Source: Sutterella faecalis
Lineage (GTDB): Bacteria; Pseudomonadota; Gammaproteobacteria; Burkholderiales; Burkholderiaceae_F
NCBI RefSeq assembly: GCF_006337085.1
Contig: NZ_CP040882.1
Coordinates: 1,302,001-1,366,000, forward strand
Length of the DNA stretch: 64,000 bases
Reading direction: 5' to 3'
Part shown: positions 33,558-41,871 of the stretch, piece by piece
Layout: every line of letters begins with the position of its first letter
Position numbering within the stretch: the stretch's first letter is position 1
Made by a program: the position numbers and the translations under genes
Notes under the pieces: generated by a model
Database searches by the model: none
What the model was told of the DNA's origin: nothing
The model's input: the letters and a program-made list of their open reading frames with translations, nothing else

Positions 33558-35543
33558 TTAGTCGTTCAGCGGTTCATCAATGCGCTCGTTGCGGCCCTGG
33601 AGGCGCTTCGGCAGCAGATGCTGGTACGGCATGATCGCATCCTGGATGGCCCAGCGATCCTTGCCTTCGGCTTCCATCTTCTGACGGATGGCGTCGACTT
33701 CGGCCTGGCGCTTGGCGGATTCGGGATTTTCGATGTAGTTCTTGACGCCGTAGCCGCGGAATCCCGGGGGAAGCTCCATCTTGCTGATGTCAAGATCCTT
33801 GTAGGAGAGCGTCGGCAGCGTATCGCCTTCCTTCCACGTGGCGATCGTGCGCTTGAGCCACTTGACGTCGTCGCGCACCGAGTAGTCTTCGCGGTAGTGA
33901 GCGCCGCGCGATTCCTGACGGCTGTAGGCGCCGAGAGCAACCGTAAGCGCAACGCGCAGCATCGAGCGGGTGCGGTACGCGTAGACGAGTTCGGGGTTGT
34001 TGCCGGTAACATCCTTCACGGCGATGTTGAAGGAGCGCTTGTAGAGCTCTTCGAGTTCCGTGACGGCTTCCTGCATGTCCTTGCCCTTGCGGAAAATGCC
34101 GATCTTGGTCGTCATGATTTCCTGCATGCGGGTGCGGAGCGCAACGGCGTCTTCATTGCCGGTGTTCTTCAGGTAGCCGTTCAGTTCGGCCTGTTCCTTG
34201 GCGAGAGCATCGTAAATGAGCGACGTCGGAATATCGATGCCGTTTTCAGCCTTGTCGCAGAAGTCGGCGATGTATTCGCCGACGATCATGCCGGCAACGA
34301 CGGTTTCAGCAACGGAGTTACCGCCGAGGCGGTTGAAGCCGTGCATGTCCCAGCAGGCAGCTTCACCGGCCGCGAAGAGGCCCTTCAGGGTCTCGGACTC
34401 GCCGCTCGGCTTCGTGCGCACGCCGCCCATCGTGTAGTGCTGCGCCGGACGGACCGGAACCCATTCCTTCGTCGGGTCAACGCCGAGGAAGTAGTGGCAG
34501 ATTTCGTAGACTTCACGGAGCTTGTGCTTGATGTGGTGTTCGCCAAGGAGCGTGATGTCAAGCCAGAGGTGTTCGCCGTACTTGGTCTTGACGCCCTTGC
34601 CCATGGCAATGCGCTCTTCCATGCGGCGCGAAACCACGTCGCGGGAGGCGAGTTCCTTCTTCTCAGGTTCAACGTCCGGCATGAAGCGGTAGCCGTCGAC
34701 GTCGCGGAGCAGACCGCCGTCACCGCGGCAGCCTTCCGTCACCAGAATGCCGGCCGGGAAAATGCCGGTCGGGTGGAACTGAATGGCTTCCATGTTGGAG
34801 AGGGTGGCGACGCCCGTCTTGAGGGCGAGATCGTAACCCGTGCCGTCGCAGATCACGGCGTTCGTCGTGACGCGATAGATACGGCCGGCACCGCCCGTGG
34901 CGATGGCGGTCGCCTTGGCGACGTAAGCCATGAGTTCGCCTGTGATAAGGTCGCGGACGATCGCACCGTAGCAGCGCTTGCCGTCGCTGATGAGCGAGAG
35001 CGCTTCAACACGTTCGATCACCGGAACCTTTTCGGCGATGATGCGGTCGGAAACGGTGTTGAGCATGGCGTGGCCCGTGCAGTCGGACACGTAGCAGGTA
35101 CGCCACTTCTTGGTGCCGCCGAAGTCGCGCTGGTTCATCATGCCCTGCGCTTCCTTGCGTTCCGTAATCGTCACCTTCTCGCCGTTGATGATCACCTGAC
35201 GGTCACCGGCGGTGATTCGCGACCAGGGGCAGCCCCAGGCGGCGAGTTCACGCACGGCCTTGGGCGAGGTGTTCACGAACATGCGGACGACTTCCTGGTC
35301 CGCGCCCCAGTCGGAGCCGCGAACGGTGTCGCCGAAGTGAACGTCTTCGTTGTCGCCCACGCCCTTGATCACGTTGCCGAGAGAGGCCTGCATGCCGCCC
35401 TGGGCAGCCTTCGAGTGGCTGCGCTTCGGCGGAACGAGAGAAAGGACGATCGAGTCGTGGCCGCGGCGCTTGGCAGCAACGGCCATGCGGAGTCCGGCAA
35501 GGCCACCGCCGATAACCAGCACGTCGGTGTAAATGATTTTCAT
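33558..35543 (-). CDS. frdA: Fumarate reductase flavoprotein subunit, Wolinella type
   Basis: FAD-containing catalytic subunit reducing fumarate to succinate. The 661-residue protein has the dinucleotide motif VIGGGLAGLRMAVAAKRRGHD, the FAD-attachment region HSKAAQGGMQASLGN, GSDWGADQEVVRMFVN, RDFGGTKKWRTCYVSD, and the active-site block FHPTGIFPAGILVTEGCRGDGG and MHGFNRLGGNS. Length and wording follow the Wolinella/Campylobacter enzyme far more closely than the E. coli FrdA or betaproteobacterial SdhA. The start at 35543 has GAGG eight bases upstream. In Wolinella the gene order is frdCAB; here no frdC lies upstream, only a 1-kb gene-free region. Confidence 0.95.
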   Translation of the reverse strand: MKIIYTDVLVIGGGLAGLRMAVAAKRRGHDSIVLSLVPPKRSHSKAAQGGMQASLGNVIKGVGDNEDVHFGDTVRGSDWGADQEVVRMFVNTSPKAVRELAAWGCPWSRITAGDRQVIINGEKVTITERKEAQGMMNQRDFGGTKKWRTCYVSDCTGHAMLNTVSDRIIAEKVPVIERVEALSLISDGKRCYGAIVRDLITGELMAYVAKATAIATGGAGRIYRVTTNAVICDGTGYDLALKTGVATLSNMEAIQFHPTGIFPAGILVTEGCRGDGGLLRDVDGYRFMPDVEPEKKELASRDVVSRRMEERIAMGKGVKTKYGEHLWLDITLLGEHHIKHKLREVYEICHYFLGVDPTKEWVPVRPAQHYTMGGVRTKPSGESETLKGLFAAGEAACWDMHGFNRLGGNSVAETVVAGMIVGEYIADFCDKAENGIDIPTSLIYDALAKEQAELNGYLKNTGNEDAVALRTRMQEIMTTKIGIFRKGKDMQEAVTELEELYKRSFNIAVKDVTGNNPELVYAYRTRSMLRVALTVALGAYSRQESRGAHYREDYSVRDDVKWLKRTIATWKEGDTLPTLSYKDLDISKMELPPGFRGYGVKNYIENPESAKRQAEVDAIRQKMEAEGKDRWAIQDAIMPYQHLLPKRLQGRNERIDEPLND

Positions 35544-36619
35544 GAGTTTTTCCTCGGAAATCCCGCCCTGGGGCGGGAGGATCGGCGCACAGCTCCTGAC
35601 TATGCGTCCGTCCAGTCTTTGCAAATAGTCCGCATGCCTCTATTCAGGTTTGCGGGCTGTTGCGACCTTTCGGCCGATTCCCATTAGTCGCAGGCTTCAT
35701 CCGCATCTGCTTTCTTCTTAAGAAAGCTTCCGCCTCCGGAACGGGGAATGCTCCGGCGCGGGTCTTTTGCGCTTATTCCTGCGGGTCCTCTTTCTGGGAC
35801 TCTCACCCAAGGCGGACCGCACGAAGGACAAGACTCCCTGCCCTGGGAATCTTTTCCTCAACCCGGAAAGCCCGAAGGGGACTCCTGCCTGAAATTCAGC
35901 AGCAATCCCTCACGTGCTTGCCGTCCGAATTCACCTGCGTTGCTGTTCTCCTTGTAGCGACGCAGACAAACTAAGACGTAGAGCGACTTCACTCTTCTGC
36001 GGTTTCTGCTTATTTCCATGAGTCATTCAAGACTTCAGATGGCTCGTACTGTTCTCCCGGCTGGCGGCCGGTTGAGCAGGAATACGTAGTTTCCGCTTCC
36101 TTTCGTTCATATCAAAACATGCCCGAAAAGATGCATTCCACGTCTTCCGAAACCCTACAGTAGCGGGCTCAAACGAACTAAGTAGAAAACGCAGGGAGTT
36201 TAACTGTCACCCTCCCTACTACTATATCAGCAGTAACCCTTGATTACATCCTGAAACTTGACTTGAGTTAGGACTTCCGGAGTATCTGTACATTTCCCTT
36301 TCTACAATAAAGTTTCTTTATATTCCAATGAGTTATCCATAAATCCAGTAGAAATGCGTCCGGAGAAGCCGCGCTTTTCTTGATACTTATTAAAAAGTAG
36401 GATCAAACCCTGATTTCAAAAAATACGATCTTGCTTAACAGATTGTTCGGATATAAATATCAATTTATACGTAGTAATACGTATAAATTGGACATTTCCT
36501 TCACTCGAATCGTTTTGTCTCAATTTCGCGTATCCCTTTGATAGTTTGCAACACTATTGACCGAAAGAAATCGATAGAATCTTTTGAACCCACATTGTTT
36601 GATTCCGGAGGTGTTAATC
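35544..36619. other. Kilobase-long gene-free region between frdA and ridA
   Basis: Divergent control region. The half near frdA is GC-richer, the half near ridA is AT-rich. No membrane protein resembling FrdC is found on either strand; a 104-codon plus-strand frame (35660-35974) has no ribosome site or family features. It holds the palindrome at 36461-36490 and an isolated ATACGTA at 36082-36088. Confidence 0.6.
36461..36490. promoter_or_regulatory. Perfect 30-base palindrome upstream of ridA
   Basis: Arms CAATTTATACGT and ACGTATAAATTG match over 12 bases around a 6-base spacer. The core TATACGT-N6-ACGTATA is the same as that upstream of aspA. It lies 130 bases before the ridA start. Perfect arms of this length point to a dimeric transcription factor site; the regulator cannot be named. 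Confidence 0.7.
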
Positions 36620-37003
36620 ATGGCCAAACGCATTATTTCCACTCAGGAGGCTCCTGCAGCTCTTGGCTTCTACAGCCAGGCAACCGCAACGGATACGACG
36701 CTTTACTGTTCCGGTCAGATCGGCATTCGACCTGATACGGGGGAACTTGAGCACGGCGTCGAGGCTCAGGCTCGCCAGGCGTTCCGCAATCTTGAAGCCG
36801 TCATTGCAGAAGCCGACCGTTCGACCGCGCAGGTTATGAAGCTCACCATCTTCCTCGCATCAATCGACGACTTTGCTGTCGTCAATCGCGTGATGGGCGA
36901 ATTCTTCGAAGCCCCCTATCCGGCCCGTTCCTGCCTCGCCGTTGCCGCACTCCCGAAGGGCGCCCTCGTCGAAGTTGAAGCCATCGTTGATCTTGCTCCC
37001 TAA
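36620..37003 (+). CDS. ridA: RidA-family enamine/imine deaminase
   Basis: Hydrolyses reactive 2-aminoacrylate and similar enamines made by PLP enzymes such as serine dehydratases. The 127-residue protein has LGFYSQATATDTTLYCSGQI, the conserved arginine region PARSCLAVAALPKGALVEVEAI and normal length. GGAGG lies eight bases before the ATG. Its position near aspA and frd genes and the shared palindrome suggest co-control with amino-acid breakdown (inference). recG starts 18 bases downstream. Confidence 0.95.
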   Translation: MAKRIISTQEAPAALGFYSQATATDTTLYCSGQIGIRPDTGELEHGVEAQARQAFRNLEAVIAEADRSTAQVMKLTIFLASIDDFAVVNRVMGEFFEAPYPARSCLAVAALPKGALVEVEAIVDLAP

Positions 37004-37021
37004 CCTCCGCTTTTTCGGCCG

Positions 37022-39112
37022 ATGAATCAGGTTCCGCGCACCGCCGCCAAAGCTTCGGGCGTTATCCGCTCCGGGAAGCTTGCGCCTCTGAGCGAACGAT
37101 TGAAGAAGCTCGGGCTTGTCACCGACTGGGATTTCATCCTGCATCTCCCTCTGCGCTATGAGGACGAAACCAAAATAGATCCCATCGGCATGCTGATTCC
37201 CGGAGAACCCGTCCAGGTTCAGGGCGAAGTCGTTCGCTCTCAGATGACCGCCACGCCCTGGGGACAGCAGCTGATTGCGCTCCTGAAGGATGAGACGGGC
37301 ATTCTGGCGCTTCGCTTCATTCACTATTTCCCCGGGACGCAGGCTCAGCTGCGCCCCGGTTCTGTCGTGCGCGTCTATGGTGAGCCGAGACCCGCCTTCG
37401 GCGGCGGACTCGAGATGATTCATCCCAAAATCCGGCAGCCGGTTGCGAGCGGCGTTACGCTTCCCAAAGCCCTTACGCCGGTCTACCCGCTCGGAGAAGG
37501 CATTCAGCAGAAGTGGCTCAGAAAGCGCATCGCGCGAGCGCTCCTCGACATGCAGGGAATGGAGGACCCTATTCCTGCATCCCTTACGGAAGCGCTTCAT
37601 CTCCCCGGTCTCAGGGCTGCAGTCGAATACCTCCACAATCCGCCGCCGGATGCCGACTCTGAAGCACTTCTCAATCGAACGGATCCCCATTGGCAGCGGC
37701 TCAAATTCGACGAACTCATTGCGCAGCAGATCACGCTGCGCGAAATGCGCGCGCTTGCCCGAAAAGAAAGGGCTGAGGCGCTCAGAGCACCGTCAAGCGG
37801 CGGCCTAATTGCACCTTTCATCGGCGCACTTCCTTTTCAGCTTACAAAGGCGCAAATGCGCGTCTGGCGCGAAATCGAACGCGACCTTGCGGAGCCCCAC
37901 CCGATGCACCGGCTTGTGCAGGGTGATGTCGGAAGCGGCAAAACCGTGGTTGCGGCTCTCGCGGCCCTTCGAGCCATTGAAGCCGGCAAGCAGGCTGCGC
38001 TTATGGCCCCGACTGAAATTCTCGCCGAACAGCATTTCCAAAAAATCGTCTCCTGGCTTGAGCCGCTCGGCATTCGCACAGCCTGGCTGACAGGACGGCA
38101 GAAGGCTGCCGAGCGCGAGGCGTCCCTCGAAAGCATTCGTTCCGGAGCGGCAATGCTCGCTGTCGGCACCCATGCGCTCATCCAGGAGGGCGTCACCTTT
38201 CATGATCTCGGACTTGCGATTGTGGACGAGCAGCACCGTTTCGGCGTCGCGCAGCGTCTTGGTCTCGCCCGCGCCATGAAAAACGGACTGAAGCCTCATC
38301 TCCTCATGCTCTCCGCAACTCCCATTCCGCGCACGCTTGCAATGAGCTACCTGGCCGACATTGATGTGTCGATCATCGACGAGCTTCCCCCCGGGCGCAC
38401 TCCGGTCGAAACAAAGCTTGTCCGCATGGACCGCAAGGATGCAGTCGTCGGAGTGCTTCGCCATACCGTCGGTGAAGGTCATCAGGTCTATTGGGTCTGC
38501 CCCCTGATCGATGAATCGGAAGCGCTCGACCTCACTCCCGCCGTGAGATGCGCCGAAGAATTGCGCGCAAGACTTCCGGATCTCAAGATCGGCCTCCTTC
38601 ATGGCGGCATGCCGGCAGCTGAAAAGGAAGCCGTCATGGACGACTTTTCCGCGGGTCGGGTTCAGGTGCTTGTATCAACAACGGTCATCGAAGTGGGCGT
38701 TGATGTCCCCAACGCCACTCTGATGGTGATTGAGCATGCCGAACGCTTCGGGCTCGCTCAGCTTCATCAGCTCCGGGGCAGAGTCGGTCGCGGCGGCGGC
38801 AGAAGCGCCTGTGTTCTGCTCTTTGATGAACGCCTATCCGACATTGGCCGCGAGCGGCTCAAAATCATTCGAGAAACCACCGACGGCTTTGAAATCGCCC
38901 GCCGGGACCTCCAGCTGCGAGGACCGGGAGAGTTTCTCGGAGAACAGCAGTCAGGCATGCCGATGCTTCGCTTCTGCGATCTTGAAAAAGATGCCGAGCT
39001 GGTTGAAAAAGCCCGGGAAGCCGCTGACGAAATGCTTCGCGAACACCACGATCTTGCCATTAAACATGCTTCGCGCTGGTTTCAGGGAAAGGCCGAACTG
39101 CTCACGGCCTGA
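37022..39112 (+). CDS. recG: ATP-dependent DNA helicase RecG
   Basis: Branch-migrating helicase acting on replication forks and recombination intermediates. The 696-residue protein has an N-terminal wedge/OB domain (residues about 30-160), Walker A GDVGSGKTVVA, the box DEQHRFGVAQR, and the helicase motifs LSATPIPRTLAMS and QLRGRVGRGG. Length is normal. It is followed by oxyR, a pairing known from other betaproteobacteria. Confidence 0.97.
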   Translation: MNQVPRTAAKASGVIRSGKLAPLSERLKKLGLVTDWDFILHLPLRYEDETKIDPIGMLIPGEPVQVQGEVVRSQMTATPWGQQLIALLKDETGILALRFIHYFPGTQAQLRPGSVVRVYGEPRPAFGGGLEMIHPKIRQPVASGVTLPKALTPVYPLGEGIQQKWLRKRIARALLDMQGMEDPIPASLTEALHLPGLRAAVEYLHNPPPDADSEALLNRTDPHWQRLKFDELIAQQITLREMRALARKERAEALRAPSSGGLIAPFIGALPFQLTKAQMRVWREIERDLAEPHPMHRLVQGDVGSGKTVVAALAALRAIEAGKQAALMAPTEILAEQHFQKIVSWLEPLGIRTAWLTGRQKAAEREASLESIRSGAAMLAVGTHALIQEGVTFHDLGLAIVDEQHRFGVAQRLGLARAMKNGLKPHLLMLSATPIPRTLAMSYLADIDVSIIDELPPGRTPVETKLVRMDRKDAVVGVLRHTVGEGHQVYWVCPLIDESEALDLTPAVRCAEELRARLPDLKIGLLHGGMPAAEKEAVMDDFSAGRVQVLVSTTVIEVGVDVPNATLMVIEHAERFGLAQLHQLRGRVGRGGGRSACVLLFDERLSDIGRERLKIIRETTDGFEIARRDLQLRGPGEFLGEQQSGMPMLRFCDLEKDAELVEKAREAADEMLREHHDLAIKHASRWFQGKAELLTA

Positions 39113-39169
39113 CGACCTCATTCATTTTTCCAATCGATTTCTTTCACACCTTTATCTCATTAACCCGTC

Positions 39170-40117
39170 ATGACTCTTACCGAACTCAAGTACGTCATTG
39201 CAGTTGCCCGGGAACGGCACTTCGGCCGTGCCGCAGAAAGCTGCTTTGTGAGCCAGCCGTCGCTTTCCGTCGCCGTGAAGAAGCTCGAGGAAGAGCTCGG
39301 CGTTGCGATTTTTGAACGCCGCTCGAACGACATCGCCGTCACGCCTGTCGGCAGCCTCATCATCGATCAGGCAAGAAAAGTGATTGAGGAAGCTCACCGA
39401 ATTACAGAAATCGCGCACCAGGGCCAGGATCCGCTTTCCGGTCCCGTGCGCCTCGGCGTCATCTATACGATCGGGCCCTATCTTCTTCCCGACCTGATCA
39501 GCCGCATGACGGAGACCACGCCTCAGATGCCCCTCATTCTTGAGGAAGGCTTCACGACGGAACTTCTGCAGAAGCTCCGCAACGGCCAGATCGACGTTGC
39601 CATCACGGCCGATACGCTGGTCGATACGGGCTTCATGACCGAAGAGCTCTATGAGGAAAATTTCGTCGTGGCCGTGCCGTCTCACCATCCCTGGGTCAAC
39701 CGCAGCTATGTCGGCACCGACGAACTGAAGGACCAGACGATGCTTCTTCTCGGCGCCGGTCACTGCTTCCGCGATCAGATTCTCGGCGTCTGCCCGGACC
39801 TTGCCCGCTTCAATCTCAATGCCACCGATGTCCAGAAGACGGTTGAAGGCTCGAGCCTTCAGACGATCTTCCATATGGTGGCTCAGGGTCTCGGCATCAC
39901 GGTTCTTCCCGCCTCGGCCATTCCGTATCTCACGGGACTCTCGAACGCCATCAAGATTCTTCCCTTCAAGAATCCGCCGCCTACCCGCAAAGCGCTCCTT
40001 GTCTGGAGAAAGAGCTTCACGCGAATGGCTGCAATTGACGCAATTCGCGAAGCGACGCTTTCGCTTAAGCTCAATGGCTGCGCGCCGCTTCCCGACAGCA
40101 AGCCCGAGGTGCGCTAA
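39170..40117 (+). CDS. oxyR: LysR-family peroxide sensor OxyR
   Basis: Transcription factor that senses hydrogen peroxide by disulfide formation. The 315-residue protein has the N-terminal helix-turn-helix (LTELKYVIAVARERHFGRAA) and an effector domain with GAGHCFRDQILGVCPD. The two redox cysteines fall at residues 199 and 208, the same numbers as in E. coli OxyR. It lies 57 bases after recG. Confidence 0.95.
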   Translation: MTLTELKYVIAVARERHFGRAAESCFVSQPSLSVAVKKLEEELGVAIFERRSNDIAVTPVGSLIIDQARKVIEEAHRITEIAHQGQDPLSGPVRLGVIYTIGPYLLPDLISRMTETTPQMPLILEEGFTTELLQKLRNGQIDVAITADTLVDTGFMTEELYEENFVVAVPSHHPWVNRSYVGTDELKDQTMLLLGAGHCFRDQILGVCPDLARFNLNATDVQKTVEGSSLQTIFHMVAQGLGITVLPASAIPYLTGLSNAIKILPFKNPPPTRKALLVWRKSFTRMAAIDAIREATLSLKLNGCAPLPDSKPEVR

Positions 40118-40143
40118 TCCGCAGTACTGAATCCGAGAGAGCG

Positions 40144-41355
40144 ATGAAAGAGCAGACGACAGAACCGCAACAGCCCGTAGCAAGCCCCATTTCGGGCGCC
40201 CGCAAACGCCTCTCCAGGATTGCCGCCGGACGAGGGATCGGGTTCGGCGAACGCATCGACCTGATCGTTCGCATTGCGCTGATGGCTGTGGTTGCGATCG
40301 GCTGCTTCATGGTGCTTCAGCCCTTCCTCACGGCGATTCTGATTGCCGCCGTCATCGCCGTCGTCACGTGGCCGCTCTTCAGGCGGCTGCGTGCTTCCCT
40401 CAGACAATCCTCGGGCGCCGCCGCAACCCTGATGGTGCTCCTCATCGTCGTCGGTTTCCTGATACCAATGTCGTTTCTCCTCGTGGCGCTCGCGCAGCAG
40501 ATTCCCTCATGGGTAACCAAAACCGCTGCCTGGCTGAAGGACCCGACACCAGTGCTCCAGGCCGTTGCCGACATTCCCTATGCGGGCGCATGGCTCCATG
40601 AGCAGCTCGCGCTCGCGATCGACCCGGCCACATTCGGCCATACCGTTCAGCGCATCCTAGATCCCCTTTCAAGCTGGATCGTCAACGCCGCCGTCAATGT
40701 CGGCAACGGTCTTGTTCAGCTTGCGCTCGTCACCTTCATCGTCTTTTTCTTCTACCGCGACGGAGTTTGGTTTGCCGACCGGATTTCCGAACTTGTCGAA
40801 CGCGTATCGGGCGGCATCGCGAGAGAAATTACCGGAATTCTCGTCAACACAACGCGCTCGGTCGTCTTCGGCATCGTGGGCACTGCCATCGGGCAGGGTC
40901 TTGTTGCCGGCATCGGCTTTTGGATAGCAGGCGTGCCCGGACTTCTTGTCCTCTCCTTTGCCGTCTGCGTCTTATCCGTCATTCCGATCGGACCTCCGCT
41001 CATCTGGGGGCCGGCAGCCATCTGGCTCTACAGCCAGGGCGAGCTCGGCATGGCGATTTTTCTTGTTCTCTGGGGAACGCTCGCCGTTTCTAGCGTCGAC
41101 AATTTCATCAAGCCGATTCTGATTTCCCGGGGAACGTCGATGCCCATTGCGCTCATCTTCCTCGGCGTCTTCGGCGGCGTGCTCGCCTTCGGCTTCCTCG
41201 GCCTCATCCTCGGGCCGCTGCTCCTTGCCATCGGCCTAGCACTCTTCACCGCCTGGCTGAAGCGCCCGGTCATTCGACTCGCGGAAGCTGCCGTCTCCCG
41301 CACGGAGAAAGAAAGCAAAACTGAGGCTGCTGAAGCATCCGCCGACTCTAAATAA
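40144..41355 (+). CDS. AI-2E family (PerM/YdiK-type) membrane protein
   Basis: A 403-residue inner-membrane protein with about eight hydrophobic segments. The family block SSVDNFIKPILISRGTSMP followed by LIFLGVFGGVLAFGFLGLILGP is diagnostic of the AI-2E transporter family. Members have been linked to efflux of signalling molecules or ion transport; the substrate here is unknown. The N-terminal 40 residues are polar and the C-terminus is Glu/Lys/Ala rich. It starts 26 bases after oxyR, so the two may be co-transcribed. Confidence 0.87.
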   Translation: MKEQTTEPQQPVASPISGARKRLSRIAAGRGIGFGERIDLIVRIALMAVVAIGCFMVLQPFLTAILIAAVIAVVTWPLFRRLRASLRQSSGAAATLMVLLIVVGFLIPMSFLLVALAQQIPSWVTKTAAWLKDPTPVLQAVADIPYAGAWLHEQLALAIDPATFGHTVQRILDPLSSWIVNAAVNVGNGLVQLALVTFIVFFFYRDGVWFADRISELVERVSGGIAREITGILVNTTRSVVFGIVGTAIGQGLVAGIGFWIAGVPGLLVLSFAVCVLSVIPIGPPLIWGPAAIWLYSQGELGMAIFLVLWGTLAVSSVDNFIKPILISRGTSMPIALIFLGVFGGVLAFGFLGLILGPLLLAIGLALFTAWLKRPVIRLAEAAVSRTEKESKTEAAEASADSK

Positions 41356-41871
41356 TTCAATCGCCCGGATTATTCCGTCTTTCCAACCCGCACCGCTCGG
41401 CACGGGTTGGCATCCGGTGCGAGCTTTGCAGCTTCCGGATAATGACCAACCTTCTAATCGAGACGAATATTGCCGCAAGGTCTGGACAATTTCAGCTCCA
41501 GAGAGCAGACAAAAATAGCATATTGATTTAATTTTCCATATAAACCAATATATTGAATGTCATTAAGGCTTTTTCGTTTGCAGATCGTATTCGCCCATTC
41601 GCCGACAGCATTTCAAGCAGACAATGACCTTTCTTAGCGAGCCTCAGGCAGTATCAGAAACCTCCGTTTCCTCCTGAGGTTCCGCCATCAGTCCAGCCGT
41701 GTGAGGCTCCCGCGGCTCCGGCAAAATGTTAAAAAATTTAACTGCAGGCAGAATGCCTCTTGCTAAATCTTGCATTTTAAATATAAGATTTAGGGAAACA
41801 TTCAAGAGGAGCATTCACTGTTGTTTTGCTCCTCAAACCCACGAATTTTTCAATACAGGAGATTCCTGACC
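41356..41871. other. Upstream region of hmp
   Basis: About 500 bases without a gene. A GC-rich hairpin CCAACCCG / CGGGTTGG (41383-41410) just after the previous gene lacks a T-tract. The stretch 41510-41570 is AT-rich. The hmp promoter and operator lie at 41760-41793. Confidence 0.6.
41760..41793 (+). promoter_or_regulatory. hmp promoter overlapped by an NsrR-type operator
   Basis: TTGCTA (41760-41765) and TATAAG (41782-41787) with a 16-base spacer form a sigma-70 promoter. It is covered by a near-perfect palindrome with arms CTAAATCTTGCATTT and AAATATAAGATTTAG (13 of 15 pairs match) around a single central T. The spacing and AT-rich half-sites resemble known NsrR sites, and nsrR lies just downstream of hmp. 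Confidence 0.8.

Noticed and set aside
33618..35687. A 689-codon open frame opposite frdA
   Set aside because: Antisense shadow of frdA; repetitive His/Asp/Arg/Val-rich composition typical of reversed GC-rich genes.
35660..35974. A 104-codon plus-strand frame in the frdA-ridA gap
   Set aside because: No ribosome site, no family features and no hydrophobic segments; not frdC, which should also be on the minus strand.
41383..41410. Hairpin after the AI-2E family gene as a terminator
   Set aside because: Good 8-base stem but no T-tract and a 12-base loop; insufficient for a call.
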